A stretch of 64,000 nt of DNA from positions 365,432 through 429,431 of the forward strand of contig JADZGB010000002.1 of the NCBI GenBank assembly GCA_020854105.1, read 5' to 3'. This stretch comes from Burkholderiales bacterium (lineage in GTDB: Bacteria > Pseudomonadota > Gammaproteobacteria > Burkholderiales > SHXO01). A program made the position numbers and the translations under genes. This document shows positions 50,770 to 63,869 of this stretch, piece by piece (position 1 is the stretch's first letter; every line of letters starts with the position of its first letter). The notes beneath the pieces are model-generated. The model did no database searches and had not been told where the DNA came from. It saw only the letters and a list, made by a program, of their open reading frames with translations.

Positions 50770-52059
50770 ATGAAGCGGAACATCCTCATCATCGGCGCCG
50801 GTGGCGTCGCGCACGTGGCCTCCCACAAGATCGCCTGGAGCGGGCAGTTCGGCAACATCCACATCGCCTCGCGGACGCTGCGCAAGGCCGATGCGATCGT
50901 GGAGTCTATTCGCGCCAGAAGCAGCGTCCCGCTGACTGCCTCGCTGGATACACATGTGCTCGATGCGCTCGACGTCGCGGCCACCGAGGCGCTGATCCGC
51001 GCCACCGGCGCCAGCATCGTGCTCAACCTGGGATCGGCCTTTCTCAACATGCCGGTATTGCAGGCGTGCCTGCACACCGGCGCCGCCTACGTCGACACCG
51101 CGATCCACGAGGATCCATCGAAGGTCTGCGAGTCCCCGCCGTGGTACGAGAATTACGAATGGAAGCGCCGTGAAGCGTGCGAGAAGGCCGGCGTGACCGC
51201 CATTCTCGGCGCGGGCTTCGATCCCGGAGTCGTCAATGCCTACGCCCGCATCGCCGTGGACGAGTACTTCGATCGTGTGAATTCGATCGACATCATCGAC
51301 GTCAACGCCGGCAGCCATGGCCGCTATTTCGCGACCAACTTCGACCCGGAGGTGAACTTCCGCGAGTTCACCGGCGTGGTCTGGTACTGGCAGGGCAGGC
51401 AATGGCAGAAGGCACAGATGTTCGAACGCCGCCGCGAGTGGGATCTCCCCGTGGTTGGCCTCCGGGCGACGTACCTGACTGGCCACGACGAATTGCACTC
51501 GTTGTCGCAGCATCTGGACGTGCCCGACATCCGCTTCTGGATGGGCTTCGGCGAGCACTACATCAATGTGTTCACCGTGCTCAAGAATCTTGGCTTGTTG
51601 TCGGAGCAACCGGTGCGCACCGCCGAGGGCGCGGAGGTCGTGCCGCTGAAGGTCGTCAAGGCGGTGTTGCCCGATCCGTCGTCACTGGCATCGAGCTACA
51701 CGGGCAAGACCTGCATTGGCGATCTGGTGCGCGGCGTCAAGGACGGCAAGGCGCGGGAGATCTTCATCTACAACGTTGCCGATCATGTCGACTGCTATCG
51801 CGAAGTCGGCAGCCAGGCGATTGCCTATACGGCCGGCGTACCGGCTGCCGCTGCTGCGCTCCTCATCGCCCAGGGCGTGTGGGACGTGCGCCGCATGGTC
51901 AACGTCGAACAATTGCCGGCGCGCCCCTTCCTGGACTTGGTGGCGCAACTCGGACTGGAAACCTGGCTGCGCGAGGACGGTCGAGACCTGCCTCTTGCCG
52001 TACGCGGGGATCGTGCGACCGTTCAAAGCATGGTCATGCCGCGGCGACACGTCGCCTGA
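50770..52059 (+). CDS. carboxynorspermidine synthase (saccharopine dehydrogenase family)
   Basis: NADPH-dependent enzyme that condenses aspartate semialdehyde with diaminopropane or putrescine. The 429-residue product starts with a Rossmann motif (NILIIGAGGVAHVASHKIA) and has NLGSAFLNMPVLQACLHTGAAYVDTAIHEDP and ILGAGFDPGVVNAYARIA as in characterised CANSDH proteins. ATG 50770 opens the Rossmann fold directly. It follows nspC by 38 bases; the two suffice for the last two steps of norspermidine/spermidine synthesis. Confidence 0.94.
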   Translation: MKRNILIIGAGGVAHVASHKIAWSGQFGNIHIASRTLRKADAIVESIRARSSVPLTASLDTHVLDALDVAATEALIRATGASIVLNLGSAFLNMPVLQACLHTGAAYVDTAIHEDPSKVCESPPWYENYEWKRREACEKAGVTAILGAGFDPGVVNAYARIAVDEYFDRVNSIDIIDVNAGSHGRYFATNFDPEVNFREFTGVVWYWQGRQWQKAQMFERRREWDLPVVGLRATYLTGHDELHSLSQHLDVPDIRFWMGFGEHYINVFTVLKNLGLLSEQPVRTAEGAEVVPLKVVKAVLPDPSSLASSYTGKTCIGDLVRGVKDGKAREIFIYNVADHVDCYREVGSQAIAYTAGVPAAAAALLIAQGVWDVRRMVNVEQLPARPFLDLVAQLGLETWLREDGRDLPLAVRGDRATVQSMVMPRRHVA

Positions 52060-52108
52060 TCGGGCGCGCACCTGCGGCCTGCGACTAGTTGCAACCGTCG
52101 CGGGCCGT

Positions 52109-53146
52109 ATGCGTTGGCAAGGGCAGCTTGCGTCACGGATCGTGGTCGGCGCGCCCTGTCAGGTATCCCTGCACGCAGGCAGAATCACGGGGCATCTGAA
52201 CCCGGAGGTCTTTATCTCGTCCGGGCGCGCTGCGCTCGCCTCCGGTTTGCAGTTCGGCCGCGCCATGCTGAGCTGCAGATCGCGCGATGGTGCGTGTCGC
52301 TTCATCCGCGAGGGTCAGTGCAGGTGGATGACTGCCGGCGCCAGTTCGCTACGTCACGATCGCACCGAGCAGAACTTCGGTTTCAGGCGCGACGCCTTCA
52401 AGCTCGCTGGCGGCATGCAGGAACAAACCACAGAGGTGTGGCATCTCGGCTTTGCCCTCGGCTACGAGCGAAGCTGGCTTGACGTGGGCAAGCTCAGCAG
52501 TACCGACGGTGATCACGTGCAGGCCAGCGTCACGGTGAAAGGCCGTTTCGGCGCCACGGCGCTCGCTGCATCGCTCAGCGGCGGCCTTGGCTGGCTGGAC
52601 AGCAAGCGTTCGGTTGCCTTGCCGACCCCCGGCGTCACGGCCAAGAGCAGCCAGCGCCTGGGCTTCGTTTCGCCTGACCTGCGCCTGTCCCACGACTTCG
52701 AGCAGCGTTCGTGGTATCTGCGGCCGCTTGTCGATGCGGCGGTGACGCATGTCCACCTGCATGACTTCAGCGAATCCGGAGCGGGAGGGGCCAATCTGGA
52801 TGTGCGCAGCCAGAGCGAGACCTACGTCACCTTCAGCCCGGCAGTCGAGATCGACGGGGAATGGGCAGGGACGCGTGATGTGCTGCTGCGCCCGTACTTC
52901 AGAGCGGGCCTGATCCACCTGGCCAGTGGCAGCACGCCGAGCGTCTCGGCAAGCTTTCAGGGTGCACCGACCGGTACCGCGCCGTTCACCGTGATCGGAA
53001 GGAACGACAGGAATCCTGGGGAACTCTCCCTGGGAGTGGATGTTCTCAACCCCGACGGGATGAGTCTGCGCATTGGCTACGCCGGTCAATTCTCCAGTCG
53101 GACGCATTCCCATGCAGGCACGTTGAAGCTGTCGGTTCCGTTCTAA
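52109..53146 (+). pseudogene. autotransporter beta-barrel domain without passenger
   Basis: About 345 residues matching the C-terminal part of autotransporters: FGRAMLSCRSRDGACRFIREGQC, WHLGFALGYERSWLDVG, then repeated amphipathic strands ending LKLSVPF with the terminal Phe read by BAM. A signal peptide and passenger domain are missing. The frame upstream of ATG 52109 runs into the out-of-frame end of the dehydrogenase gene. I read it as the 3' remnant of a longer gene, the rest deleted; the IS630-type element ends 100 bases downstream. It is open throughout, so recent loss is likely. Confidence 0.7.
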
Positions 53147-53244
53147 GACACACGGGAAGCGACACCGGTCCCGTCAAAGCGGTGGAGCAACTTGGGCGAG
53201 CCTTGACGGCAGTCGCCCGGGAATTGAGGGTGGAGGGCCCGGTT

Positions 53245-54347
53245 CTTACTTATTAAGTCAGTAATTAAGGGAACAAATGGCCGCGACCGTTGGCGAAGCC
53301 TGCATGAAGAAGAGAGACGGACGCACGGTATCGCGGGCGGCGCTGGAAGAGATGCGCCTGATGGCCCTTGAACGCATGACTGAAGGTGAGTCGCCCGCTG
53401 CAGTGGCGGCCTCGTTCGGCCATCATCGAGGCCGGGCCTACAAGGTATGGGCCAAGGCGCGCGGCGGTGGACGCGGCAAGCGAGCCCTGCTGTCGACCCA
53501 AGGCACGGGTCGCCCGCGCACGCTCGCCCCGGCGCAGGAGAAGCAGGTGTTCAAGTGGGTCAACGGCAAGAACCCTCGCCAGTACGGTTTCGACTTCGGC
53601 CTGTGGACGCGCCAGATCGTGCGTGAGCTGATCGCGCAGAAGTTTGGTGTGAGCCTGAGCTTGGCCAGCGTGGGCGCGGTGCTGGTGCGCACGGGCTTGA
53701 CCCCCCCAAAGCCGCTGCAGCAGGCCTACCAGCGCGATCCCCAGGCGGTGGCCCGCTGGCAGCAGGAAACCTACCCGGGGATCGTGCGTCAGGCCAAGCG
53801 GGAAAAGGTCGAAATCTACTTCTGGGACGAGTCGGGCTTTCGTGCCGACACCGTGCAGGGGCGGACCTGGGCGGCGAAAGGGGCAACGCCGGTGGTGTGC
53901 GTGCCCGGGCAGCGTCGAAGCAGCAGCGCCGCCTCGGCGGTCAACAGCAAGGGCGGCTTCTGGTTCTCCACCTATAGCGAGGGACTCAACGGGGAATTGT
54001 TCATCGAACTGCTGCGCCGGATGATGAAGGGGCGTCGCCGTGCGATCCATCTGGTGCTCGACGGGCTGCCGGCGCACAAGACCCGCGCGGTACGCGATTA
54101 CGTAGACAGCCTCAAAGGCAAGTTGACCCTGCACTTCCTGCCCGGCTATGCACCGGGTTTGAATCCAGATGAGCTGGTGTGGAGCTACGCCAAGCGTACT
54201 GGCGTGGCGCGCAATCCGTTGCGCGCCGGCGAGAAGCTGGCCGACCGCGTGCATGCACAGCTGGCCGACATCGCCTCCCGCCCAAGCCTGGTACGCGCGT
54301 TCTTCAGGCACCCAAGTGTCGCCTATATTTCTGACTTATGAGTAAGT
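53245..54347 (+). mobile_element. IS630-family insertion sequence
   Basis: About 1.1 kb, one transposase gene and imperfect terminal inverted repeats: CTTACTTATTAAGTCAG at 53245-53261 and CTGACTTATGAGTAAG at 54332-54347. IS630 elements duplicate TA; TA dinucleotides at 53247-53248 and 54344-54345 fit as the target duplication, which would place the exact ends just inside them. The transposase stop codon lies inside the right repeat. Confidence 0.85.
53277..54341 (+). CDS. IS630-family DDE transposase
   Basis: A 354-residue transposase that appears intact. An N-terminal helix-turn-helix region (EMRLMALERMTEGESPAAVAASFGHHRGRAYKVW) binds the ends, then winged-helix DNA binding, then the catalytic core: FWDESGF (Asp184), LVLDGLPAHK (Asp262) and YAPGLNPDELVW (Glu299). 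Start may instead be ATG 53304 (MKKRDGRTVS). No frameshift is needed, unlike many IS630 members with split orfs. Confidence 0.92.
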   Translation: MAATVGEACMKKRDGRTVSRAALEEMRLMALERMTEGESPAAVAASFGHHRGRAYKVWAKARGGGRGKRALLSTQGTGRPRTLAPAQEKQVFKWVNGKNPRQYGFDFGLWTRQIVRELIAQKFGVSLSLASVGAVLVRTGLTPPKPLQQAYQRDPQAVARWQQETYPGIVRQAKREKVEIYFWDESGFRADTVQGRTWAAKGATPVVCVPGQRRSSSAASAVNSKGGFWFSTYSEGLNGELFIELLRRMMKGRRRAIHLVLDGLPAHKTRAVRDYVDSLKGKLTLHFLPGYAPGLNPDELVWSYAKRTGVARNPLRAGEKLADRVHAQLADIASRPSLVRAFFRHPSVAYISDL

Positions 54348-54421
54348 GCTGGGTCGAGAGCTTCGTGATTCAGTTCCGCGGCATAATGCCCGTGCCGGTA
54401 GATCCTTGAGGCGTCGCGTCT

Positions 54422-55516
54422 TCAGGCGAATCTGACGGCGGCCTCGTCTTCGGTCTGGGCGGACAGCCGCGGATAGTCGGTGTAGCCGTGCGCGTCGCCA
54501 CCATAGAACGTGTCGGGATTCGGCGCGTTCATGGGCGCACCGGCGCGGTAACGTTCGATGAAGTCGGGATTCGAGAGCGCCCAGCGGCCAATGGTCACGA
54601 TGTCGGCGAGCCCTGTTTCGACGTCCGAGGTGATGTTCTCGAGCAGCTGGCCACCTCGGTTCAGCAGCAGGGCGTTCGGCCACAGTTCCCGAATATCTTG
54701 CACCAGCCCCTCGTTGCCGCCGTGCACGATGTGTACGTAGGCGAGGTCGAGCTTCGCGAGCTGACTGACCAGGTGACGATAAAGGGACTCGTACTCGTCT
54801 CCCTCCTCGATGCCGTTGAACGTCGAAGCGGGCGACAAGCGGATGCCGGTACGGTCGGCGCCGATCGCGTTCGCGACGGCAGATGCCGCCTCGACCGCGA
54901 ACCGAGCGCGGTTCTCGATGGAGCCGCCATACTCGTCGTCACGCACGTTGGCATTCACTGAGAGAAACTGCTGCAAGAGATAGCCGTTGGCGCCGTGGAT
55001 CTCGACGCCGTCGGCACCTGCTTCGATTGCGCGGACGGCGGCGTGCGCGAAATCGTTGATCGTCGCGCGGATCTCGTCGATCGACATGGCTCGCGGCGTG
55101 GGCTCGTCCACCAGGCCGCGCGCTGTGAACATCTTTCCGCCCGACGCGACGGCCGACGGCGCGAGCGCTTGCCGGTGATGGGGTGTGTTGTCCGGGTGGT
55201 TGACGCGCCCGACGTGCATCAGCTGAATGAAAAGACGCCCGCCCGCCCCATGCACCGCATCCGCCACACGCCGCCAACCCGCGACATGCCGGTCGGTGTA
55301 GATGCCGGGTGTCGATAGATACCCCTGCCCGTCGTCCGACGGCTGCGTGCCCTCGCTGATCAGCAGCCCGAGCGACGCACGTTGTGCGTAGTACTCGGCC
55401 ATGAGCGGGCCAGGCGTGCCATCGGGCTGTGCGCGGCTGCGGGTCATCGGGGCCATCGCGAAGCGGTGCGGCACCGTGAGTCGCCCAATTTTTGCCTTGT
55501 CCCAAATCGTGGTCAT
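54422..55516 (-). CDS. Old Yellow Enzyme family alkene reductase
   Basis: A 364-residue FMN enzyme reducing activated C=C bonds (enones, nitro-alkenes) with NAD(P)H. It reads TVPHRFAMAPMTRSRA, the FMN-site LLISEGTQPS, IQLMHVGRVNHP, and HGANGYLLQQFLSVNANVRDDEYGGSIENRARF, the OYE signature with the substrate-binding His-x2-Asn. The C-terminus (IGRWALSNPDFIERY) carries the phosphate-binding arginine region. It is divergent from a LysR regulator that probably controls it. Confidence 0.94.
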   Translation of the reverse strand: MTTIWDKAKIGRLTVPHRFAMAPMTRSRAQPDGTPGPLMAEYYAQRASLGLLISEGTQPSDDGQGYLSTPGIYTDRHVAGWRRVADAVHGAGGRLFIQLMHVGRVNHPDNTPHHRQALAPSAVASGGKMFTARGLVDEPTPRAMSIDEIRATINDFAHAAVRAIEAGADGVEIHGANGYLLQQFLSVNANVRDDEYGGSIENRARFAVEAASAVANAIGADRTGIRLSPASTFNGIEEGDEYESLYRHLVSQLAKLDLAYVHIVHGGNEGLVQDIRELWPNALLLNRGGQLLENITSDVETGLADIVTIGRWALSNPDFIERYRAGAPMNAPNPDTFYGGDAHGYTDYPRLSAQTEDEAAVRFA

Positions 55517-55586
55517 CTTGACGCTCCTCTGTTGTACTTCTCGGCTGCGCCTGCGCCTGCGCAGCGCGTTCGCTTCCAAGCATGCA

Positions 55587-55635
55587 ACAGACTAGACTGT
55601 CCATACTTTGAATCGCGAGCCACAAAAGCTAAATA
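55587..55635. promoter_or_regulatory. divergent OYE/LysR control region
   Basis: ACAG-ACTAGA-CTGT (55587-55600) is an inverted repeat midway between the two start codons, a candidate LysR-type site. For the regulator, TTGAAT (55608-55613) and TAAATA (55630-55635) are 16 bases apart and form a plausible promoter. Confidence 0.4.
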
Positions 55636-55648
55636 CACTGTCCCATTT

Positions 55649-56545
55649 ATGGACCACTTGAAGATGGACCTCGGCCTGCTCGCCGACTTCAACCTGGTCG
55701 CCTCGGAAGGCGGGTTCGGCAAGGCGAGCCGCGTGAGCGCACGACCGAAAGCAACCTTGTCCCGTCGCGTGACGGCGCTCGAGGAGAGTCTGGGCGTGCG
55801 CCTCTTCGAGCGCGGCGCGCGCAAGCTTCAGCTCACCGAGGACGGCTGCGCGTTGCACGAGCGAACGAGCGCGCTGGTGGCCGAGATTCTCGAGGTGGGG
55901 CAGTCCTTGAGCGAGGGGTCATTACAGCCGCGCGGCAAGCTGCGGGTCAGCGTGCCGCTGCTGATCGGGCAGACGATGCTCGGGCGGCTTGCCGCGGAGT
56001 TCTGTCGCCGCTACCCCGAAGTAGAGCTCGAGGTCATCGCCGAAGACCGCTACGTCGACATCGTCGACGAAGGATATGACGTCGTGGTTCGTGTGAATCC
56101 ACGCGCGGACGCGTCGCTGGTCGGCCGGCGTATCGGAGGCGAAGCGCTCGTCGTCGTGGCCCCGCCGGGGATGCAGCGGCCGAGGCCCGCTCGCGACGGC
56201 ACGCCGCGTCATGTGCCCGCCGTCGCGATGACTCATCTTGTCGACACGGGCCCATGGCAGGTCACCGAACGACTCCAGGTCGTGCCCGACGTGCGCATCC
56301 GCCTCTCGTCGCTGCTGATGGTGCGCGATGCCGTCTGCGCCGGTGCCGGCGTCGCGCTGCTGCCGCGCACCGTTGTCGACGAAGCCGCCGCGGACGGCCA
56401 CCTTGCGCTATGGAGCACTGTTCCGCATCAGACGTCCGAGCTCTGGGTGCTGCACACATCGCGACGTCTCGTGAGCGCCAAGGTCAGCGCCTTCGTCGAC
56501 TTTCTGGTCGATGCCTTGCGGGACAGGCACAGTTCCGCTGGATGA
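55649..56545 (+). CDS. LysR-family transcriptional regulator
   Basis: A 298-residue regulator. The N-terminal helix-turn-helix is DLGLLADFNLVASEGGFGKASRVSARPKATLSRRVTALEESLGVRLFERGARKLQLTEDG; then the co-inducer domain with LRVSVPLLIGQTMLGRLAAEFCRRYPEVELEVI. The HTH has Gly-Lys where most LTTRs have Ser-Phe-Thr, but remains recognisable. LysR genes divergent from OYE genes usually regulate them in response to electrophiles. ATG 55649 is chosen because it begins the HTH. The 160-base gap to the N-ATPase end holds no gene. Confidence 0.93.
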   Translation: MDHLKMDLGLLADFNLVASEGGFGKASRVSARPKATLSRRVTALEESLGVRLFERGARKLQLTEDGCALHERTSALVAEILEVGQSLSEGSLQPRGKLRVSVPLLIGQTMLGRLAAEFCRRYPEVELEVIAEDRYVDIVDEGYDVVVRVNPRADASLVGRRIGGEALVVVAPPGMQRPRPARDGTPRHVPAVAMTHLVDTGPWQVTERLQVVPDVRIRLSSLLMVRDAVCAGAGVALLPRTVVDEAAADGHLALWSTVPHQTSELWVLHTSRRLVSAKVSAFVDFLVDALRDRHSSAG

Positions 56546-56708
56546 TGGCGACACGCCAATCATCTGCCTTTATTCGGCGCGCGCCATTGGCCGCGCTGTG
56601 CGGCAAGATCACAGTTCTTCATCCAGCGGGGCGGTTCCGTTTGGGCATGCGGCGCACGGATTTCGGCCCCTGATGCCCGTGCTCCAGTCGGATGACTCGG
56701 GCCCGGCC

Positions 56709-57607
56709 TCAGCCGGGCGATCTCTCGTCAACCCCGATCAGGGTTTCAAAGCCGGCGACGATGTCCAGCAGTTCCGCCTGGATGGATTCCTGCCGTCCCT
56801 GATGGTAGTCGAGCGCAAGCTGGTCGAGGTGGCCCTGGATGTTGCGCTCGGCGGCCTGCATGGCGGCCAGGCGGCTGGTGTTCTCGCTGGCCAGCGACTC
56901 GGCAAACGCGCGGTACAGCGCGACGAACAAGTGCTGCCGGATCAGCGATGAGAACAGCGCTCGCCACTCCATGGTGAAGGTCGGCAGCGAACTCGAATCC
57001 CAGTCCCTGCTGGCTAGGCGGTCCAGCCAGGCGCCGTCGACGGGCAGCAGTTGCAGCGCCTGCAGCCGTGAGCCGGCGTGGGCGCGCGGCCTGTGATGGA
57101 CGACCAGCAACCGGTCGATGCCGTCACTGAAGCGCTGCTCCTCGACCGCAAGCAGCAGGTCGTGGACCGCGGGGGTGACGCCGGCGATGGAGCTCGGCAT
57201 CGGCACCCGCCGCACCACCGAGCAGCCCGCGTCTTCCAGCCTGCCCACCACACGTGCGCCGACGGCCAGCACCGCGGTGTCCCCGCGCTCGTCGCCGAGG
57301 GCGTCGAGCTGCTCCAGCGCGAAAGCGGTGACCTGCTCGTTGAAAGCGCCGCACATGCCCTGGTCGGAGCCGAACACGATCACCGCCCGCCGGCCGTTGT
57401 GTGCGACCTTGGGTGCGATGGATTCGGGGCGGTTGCGCAGGGCGATCTGCAGGCCGGCCTCGATGGTGCGGTTGTACTCGGCCAGCGACTCCACCGCGGC
57501 CTCGTACTGGCGCACACTGGAGGCGGCCAGGGCCTTCATCACCCGGACTACGCCGTACAGGTCCTCGGCAGTGCCGATCCGGCGGCGCATCGACTCCAGG
57601 GTCTGGG

Positions 57608-57611
<4 letters not shown>
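56709..57611 (-). CDS. atpG: N-ATPase F1 gamma subunit
   Basis: Central stalk of an alternate (N-type) F1Fo ATPase. The 300-residue product starts [37 protein letters not shown], the N-terminal coiled-coil helix, with [12 protein letters not shown] in the Rossmann part and a C-terminal helix containing [16 protein letters not shown]. It is the last gene of the operon and overlaps atpA by four bases. A GCCCGGC/GCCGGGC hairpin overlaps its stop codon. Confidence 0.93.
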
Positions 57612-59156
<1,545 letters not shown>

Positions 59157-59173
<17 letters not shown>

Positions 59174-59951
59174 GATCCCTGGCGCTCTCGTCCAGGGCCT
59201 CGAAGACCCGTGCCTCCAGTCCTTCCAGGTACGAATCGAGGCTCCAGGCCAGACGGTGCGAGTGGGCGCGCAGCTCGATCCCGCAGATCAGCTGCGGGTC
59301 GGTGTCGAAGCGCACCTTGACGTCCCCGCCCGCGTGCTCGCTCAAGGTAGCGACCAGCTCCTCCCGTGCCTGTGTTCCAAGCGCGAAGGCAGTGCGGACC
59401 TCGACCTCGTCATCGGAGTCGCGGATCGTCGCGATGATCGCCTCGCGCTGCTCCGGGTCGAGGTCGCGGATCCGTTGCGTGAACACCTTCAGCACCTGTG
59501 CTTCGAGATCCGCGTCGGCAAGCTCCTTCAATCCCTGGCCAGCCACGGTGAGCACGTGCTGCCCCACGCGTTCGCGGAAGTCCTGCAGCAGGCCCTGTTG
59601 CTCGCGCTCCAACGTGCTGAACCACTGCTCCTGGGCCTCGCTGACCTGCAGGCGCGCGTCCTCCAGCAGCTCCTGGCGCCGAGTCTCGGCCTCCTCGCCG
59701 GCGCGCTCGAGCATCTGCTCGCGCTGCTGTTCGAACTCCCGGTTCCTGGCCCGGTACTGTCCGGCCTCGGTTTCGGCGGCCTCGCGCTCGCGCACGGCCT
59801 CCTCCAGGCGGCTGGCGATGCCCGCCTCGCGCGCATCCATCGCGCCGATGATCCGATCGTAGAACAACCGCTTGAGCAACCAGACCAGAACCAGGAAGTT
59901 GATGATCTGGGCAATCAGCGTGAACCAGTCCACCGCCACGGTCAGCCTCAC
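59157..59951 (-). CDS. atpF: N-ATPase Fo subunit b (b-delta type)
   Basis: A 264-residue peripheral stalk subunit. One membrane helix ([23 protein letters not shown]), a long coiled coil of 100 or more residues rich in Glu, Arg and Gln, and a C-terminal delta-like domain ([19 protein letters not shown]). This longer form replaces separate b and delta chains, as in N-ATPase operons, which lack atpH. The GTG start overlaps the c-subunit stop (GTGA). Confidence 0.93.
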
Positions 59952-60220
59952 GCGAGCCCCAGGAAGTAGTTCCAGAACGGGTTGGCGAAGATCAGGATCA
60001 TTGACACGACGAAGCAGTAGATCGCCGACGACTCGGTCATCGCCAGGCCGATGAACAGCGTGCGCGAGATCACCGGCGCGGCGTCGGGCTGCTGGGCCAG
60101 CGCGCCCATCGCGCGCGAGACCGCCCAGCCCTCGCCGATGGCGGTGATCGGCGCGCCGATGCCGACGGTCGCGCCCGCCATGATGATCGAGATCATGCCG
60201 ATTAGCTCAAGGCTTTCCAC
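59948..60220 (-). CDS. atpE: N-ATPase Fo subunit c
   Basis: A 90-residue, two-helix ring subunit. Helix 1 has GATVGIGAPITAIGEG with Glu30; helix 2 has LAMTESSAIYCFVVSMILIF with Glu63 and Tyr68. Two carboxylates per hairpin distinguish N-ATPase rings from ordinary H+ rings; whether they carry Na+ or H+ has been debated in the literature. The GTG start at 60220 has GGAG about nine bases before it. Confidence 0.92.
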   Translation of the reverse strand: MESLELIGMISIIMAGATVGIGAPITAIGEGWAVSRAMGALAQQPDAAPVISRTLFIGLAMTESSAIYCFVVSMILIFANPFWNYFLGLA

Positions 60221-60929
60221 GGGTGGTTTCTCCTTCTTCGTTGGGCGACCCGGCGAGTTGCTCCTCGTGGGCACGGGTGGCCGAGGCGATGTAAACCAGA
60301 GCCAGGATCGAGAAGATGTACGCCTGGATCACGCCGATCAGCAGTCCCAGGACATTCATGATGACCGGGAAGAACAGCGGCGCGATCGCCAGAGCGACGG
60401 CCGTGATCATCGTACCGCTCATCATGTTGCCGAACAGACGGATCGCCAGCGAGATCGTGCGCGTGATCTCCGAGATGATGTTGAAGGGCAGCAGGAAAGG
60501 CGTCGGCTGCAGGTAGGACTTCAGATAGCCGCGCAGGCCGTTGGCCGCGATGCCGAACGCCGGGACCGCGAAGAACACGCACACGGCCAGGGCCGTGGTG
60601 GTCGACAGCGAGCCGGTGGGTGCCCGGAACCCCGGCACCACCACCAGCACGTTGGAGACCACGATGAGCAGAAACAGTGTGCCGATGAAAGGCAGGTAGC
60701 GGTCCGGGTCGGCGTCGACCACGTCCTGGATCTGCCCGCGGATACCGCTCAGCACGATTTCCAGCAGGAGCTGTCCACGCGAGACCGAAGTTGCCCCTGA
60801 AAGATCGCGCGTCACCAGCCACGAGCCGCCGGCCAGCAGCGCCATCACCACCCAGGTGAACACCAGAGTGGCGCTGATTGCGAACGGGCCATGCTGCCAG
60901 TAGATGATCGTGTCAGGGGTGATGGTCAC
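60207..60929 (-). CDS. atpB: N-ATPase Fo subunit a
   Basis: A 240-residue membrane subunit forming the ion half-channels. The essential arginine is in ISLAIRLFGNMMSGTMI; other conserved parts are FNIISEITRTISL and LGLLIGVIQAYIFSILALVYI. The C-terminal tail (AHEEQLAGSPNEEGETTRGK) is hydrophilic. It overlaps AtpR by four bases (GTGA) and the c gene by 14. Confidence 0.93.
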   Translation of the reverse strand: MTITPDTIIYWQHGPFAISATLVFTWVVMALLAGGSWLVTRDLSGATSVSRGQLLLEIVLSGIRGQIQDVVDADPDRYLPFIGTLFLLIVVSNVLVVVPGFRAPTGSLSTTTALAVCVFFAVPAFGIAANGLRGYLKSYLQPTPFLLPFNIISEITRTISLAIRLFGNMMSGTMITAVALAIAPLFFPVIMNVLGLLIGVIQAYIFSILALVYIASATRAHEEQLAGSPNEEGETTRGKP

Positions 60930-61234
60930 GGTTCCGCGCCCCCTTCCCAGCGCGCTTCCGGCGATCGGTCGGGGCGCAGTCGCGACATCATGGTCTGGCG
61001 GACGATGATGAACCCGGCCAGGCACGCCAGCATGCGCGGCCAGCTGCCGTCCATCACCAGGTACATTCCCAGCACCACCAGCGCCGTGCGCACCCCGAAG
61101 CTCAGTGCGAACAACAGCGTCGGGCTGCGCGCGCGGCCAAGTCGCTTGACGGTCAGCCACAGGCCGCCGAAGTAGAACAGGCCCAGCCCGAGGCCGGCCA
61201 CCAGCGCCAGCAGCAGAGGCAGCACCGCGCTCAC
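60926..61234 (-). CDS. atpR: N-ATPase accessory subunit AtpR
   Basis: A 102-residue membrane protein with three hydrophobic segments, starting MSAVLPLLLALVAGLGLGLFYFGGLWLTVKRL. AtpR is found only in N-ATPase operons and is suggested to interact with the c subunit carboxylates. The basic C-terminus is RLRPDRSPEAR. GTG start overlaps the atpQ stop. Confidence 0.88.
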   Translation of the reverse strand: MSAVLPLLLALVAGLGLGLFYFGGLWLTVKRLGRARSPTLLFALSFGVRTALVVLGMYLVMDGSWPRMLACLAGFIIVRQTMMSRLRPDRSPEARWEGGAEP

Positions 61235-61564
61235 CGGTCGGCCTCCTGTTCCGTTTCTTCCTTCTCGATCATCCTGGACTCCTGATTTACCCAGTACCAC
61301 GCGTTGAGGCAACCCAGTGCGACCCCGCCCAGCAACAGCGCCAGCGACCAGGAAAACTCCCCGGGCCAGTTGCGATCGATCCACAGCCCAAGAAGCACCC
61401 CGGCTACGGTCGGCACGGCCACCGACCAGCCGACGATTCCGGCCGCCCTCAGGCCGTGCCAGAGGGTGCGGTCGCGCGTGCTGCGGACCCGGACCTTGCG
61501 CGATTCCCGAGCGCCGATCTTCTCGCCCAGCCCGTGAATGCTCGTCGAAGGCTTGCGCTCGCGC

Positions 61565-61572
<8 letters not shown>
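61231..61572 (-). CDS. atpQ: N-ATPase accessory subunit AtpQ (AtpI-like)
   Basis: A 113-residue protein with a basic N-terminal part (MAERERKPSTSIHGLGEKIG) and two membrane helices (GIVGWSVAVPTVAGVLLGLWID; SLALLLGGVALGCLNAWYWV), the AtpI-like AtpQ pattern. Position between epsilon and AtpR matches the N-ATPase gene order. Confidence 0.85.
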
Positions 61573-63737
<2,165 letters not shown>

Positions 63738-63793
63738 GACAGGCTTTCCCCACAGGGGCGCATCACATTGGCCACACGGCGCGATCGGGCAAG

Positions 63794-63822
63794 AAAAAGC
63801 CTCAACTGATAACAGTTGGGGC
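63794..63822 (-). terminator. minus-strand intrinsic terminator
   Basis: A 10-bp stem with one G-T pair (GCCTCAACTG at 63799-63808, CAGTTGGGGC at 63813-63822) and, on the minus strand, a TTTTTCTT tract right after it. It would stop transcripts arriving from the right before they reach the AbiEii remnant and N-ATPase operon. Confidence 0.75.
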
Positions 63823-63869
63823 CTCAGTATTGGTGGGGCGGCGTCTACCGAATAGACCGCACAACGCAT

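Noticed and set aside
56701..56718. Intrinsic terminator at the end of the N-ATPase operon
   Set aside because: A perfect 7-bp GC stem overlaps the atpG stop but no U tract follows on the minus strand; not listed as a terminator.
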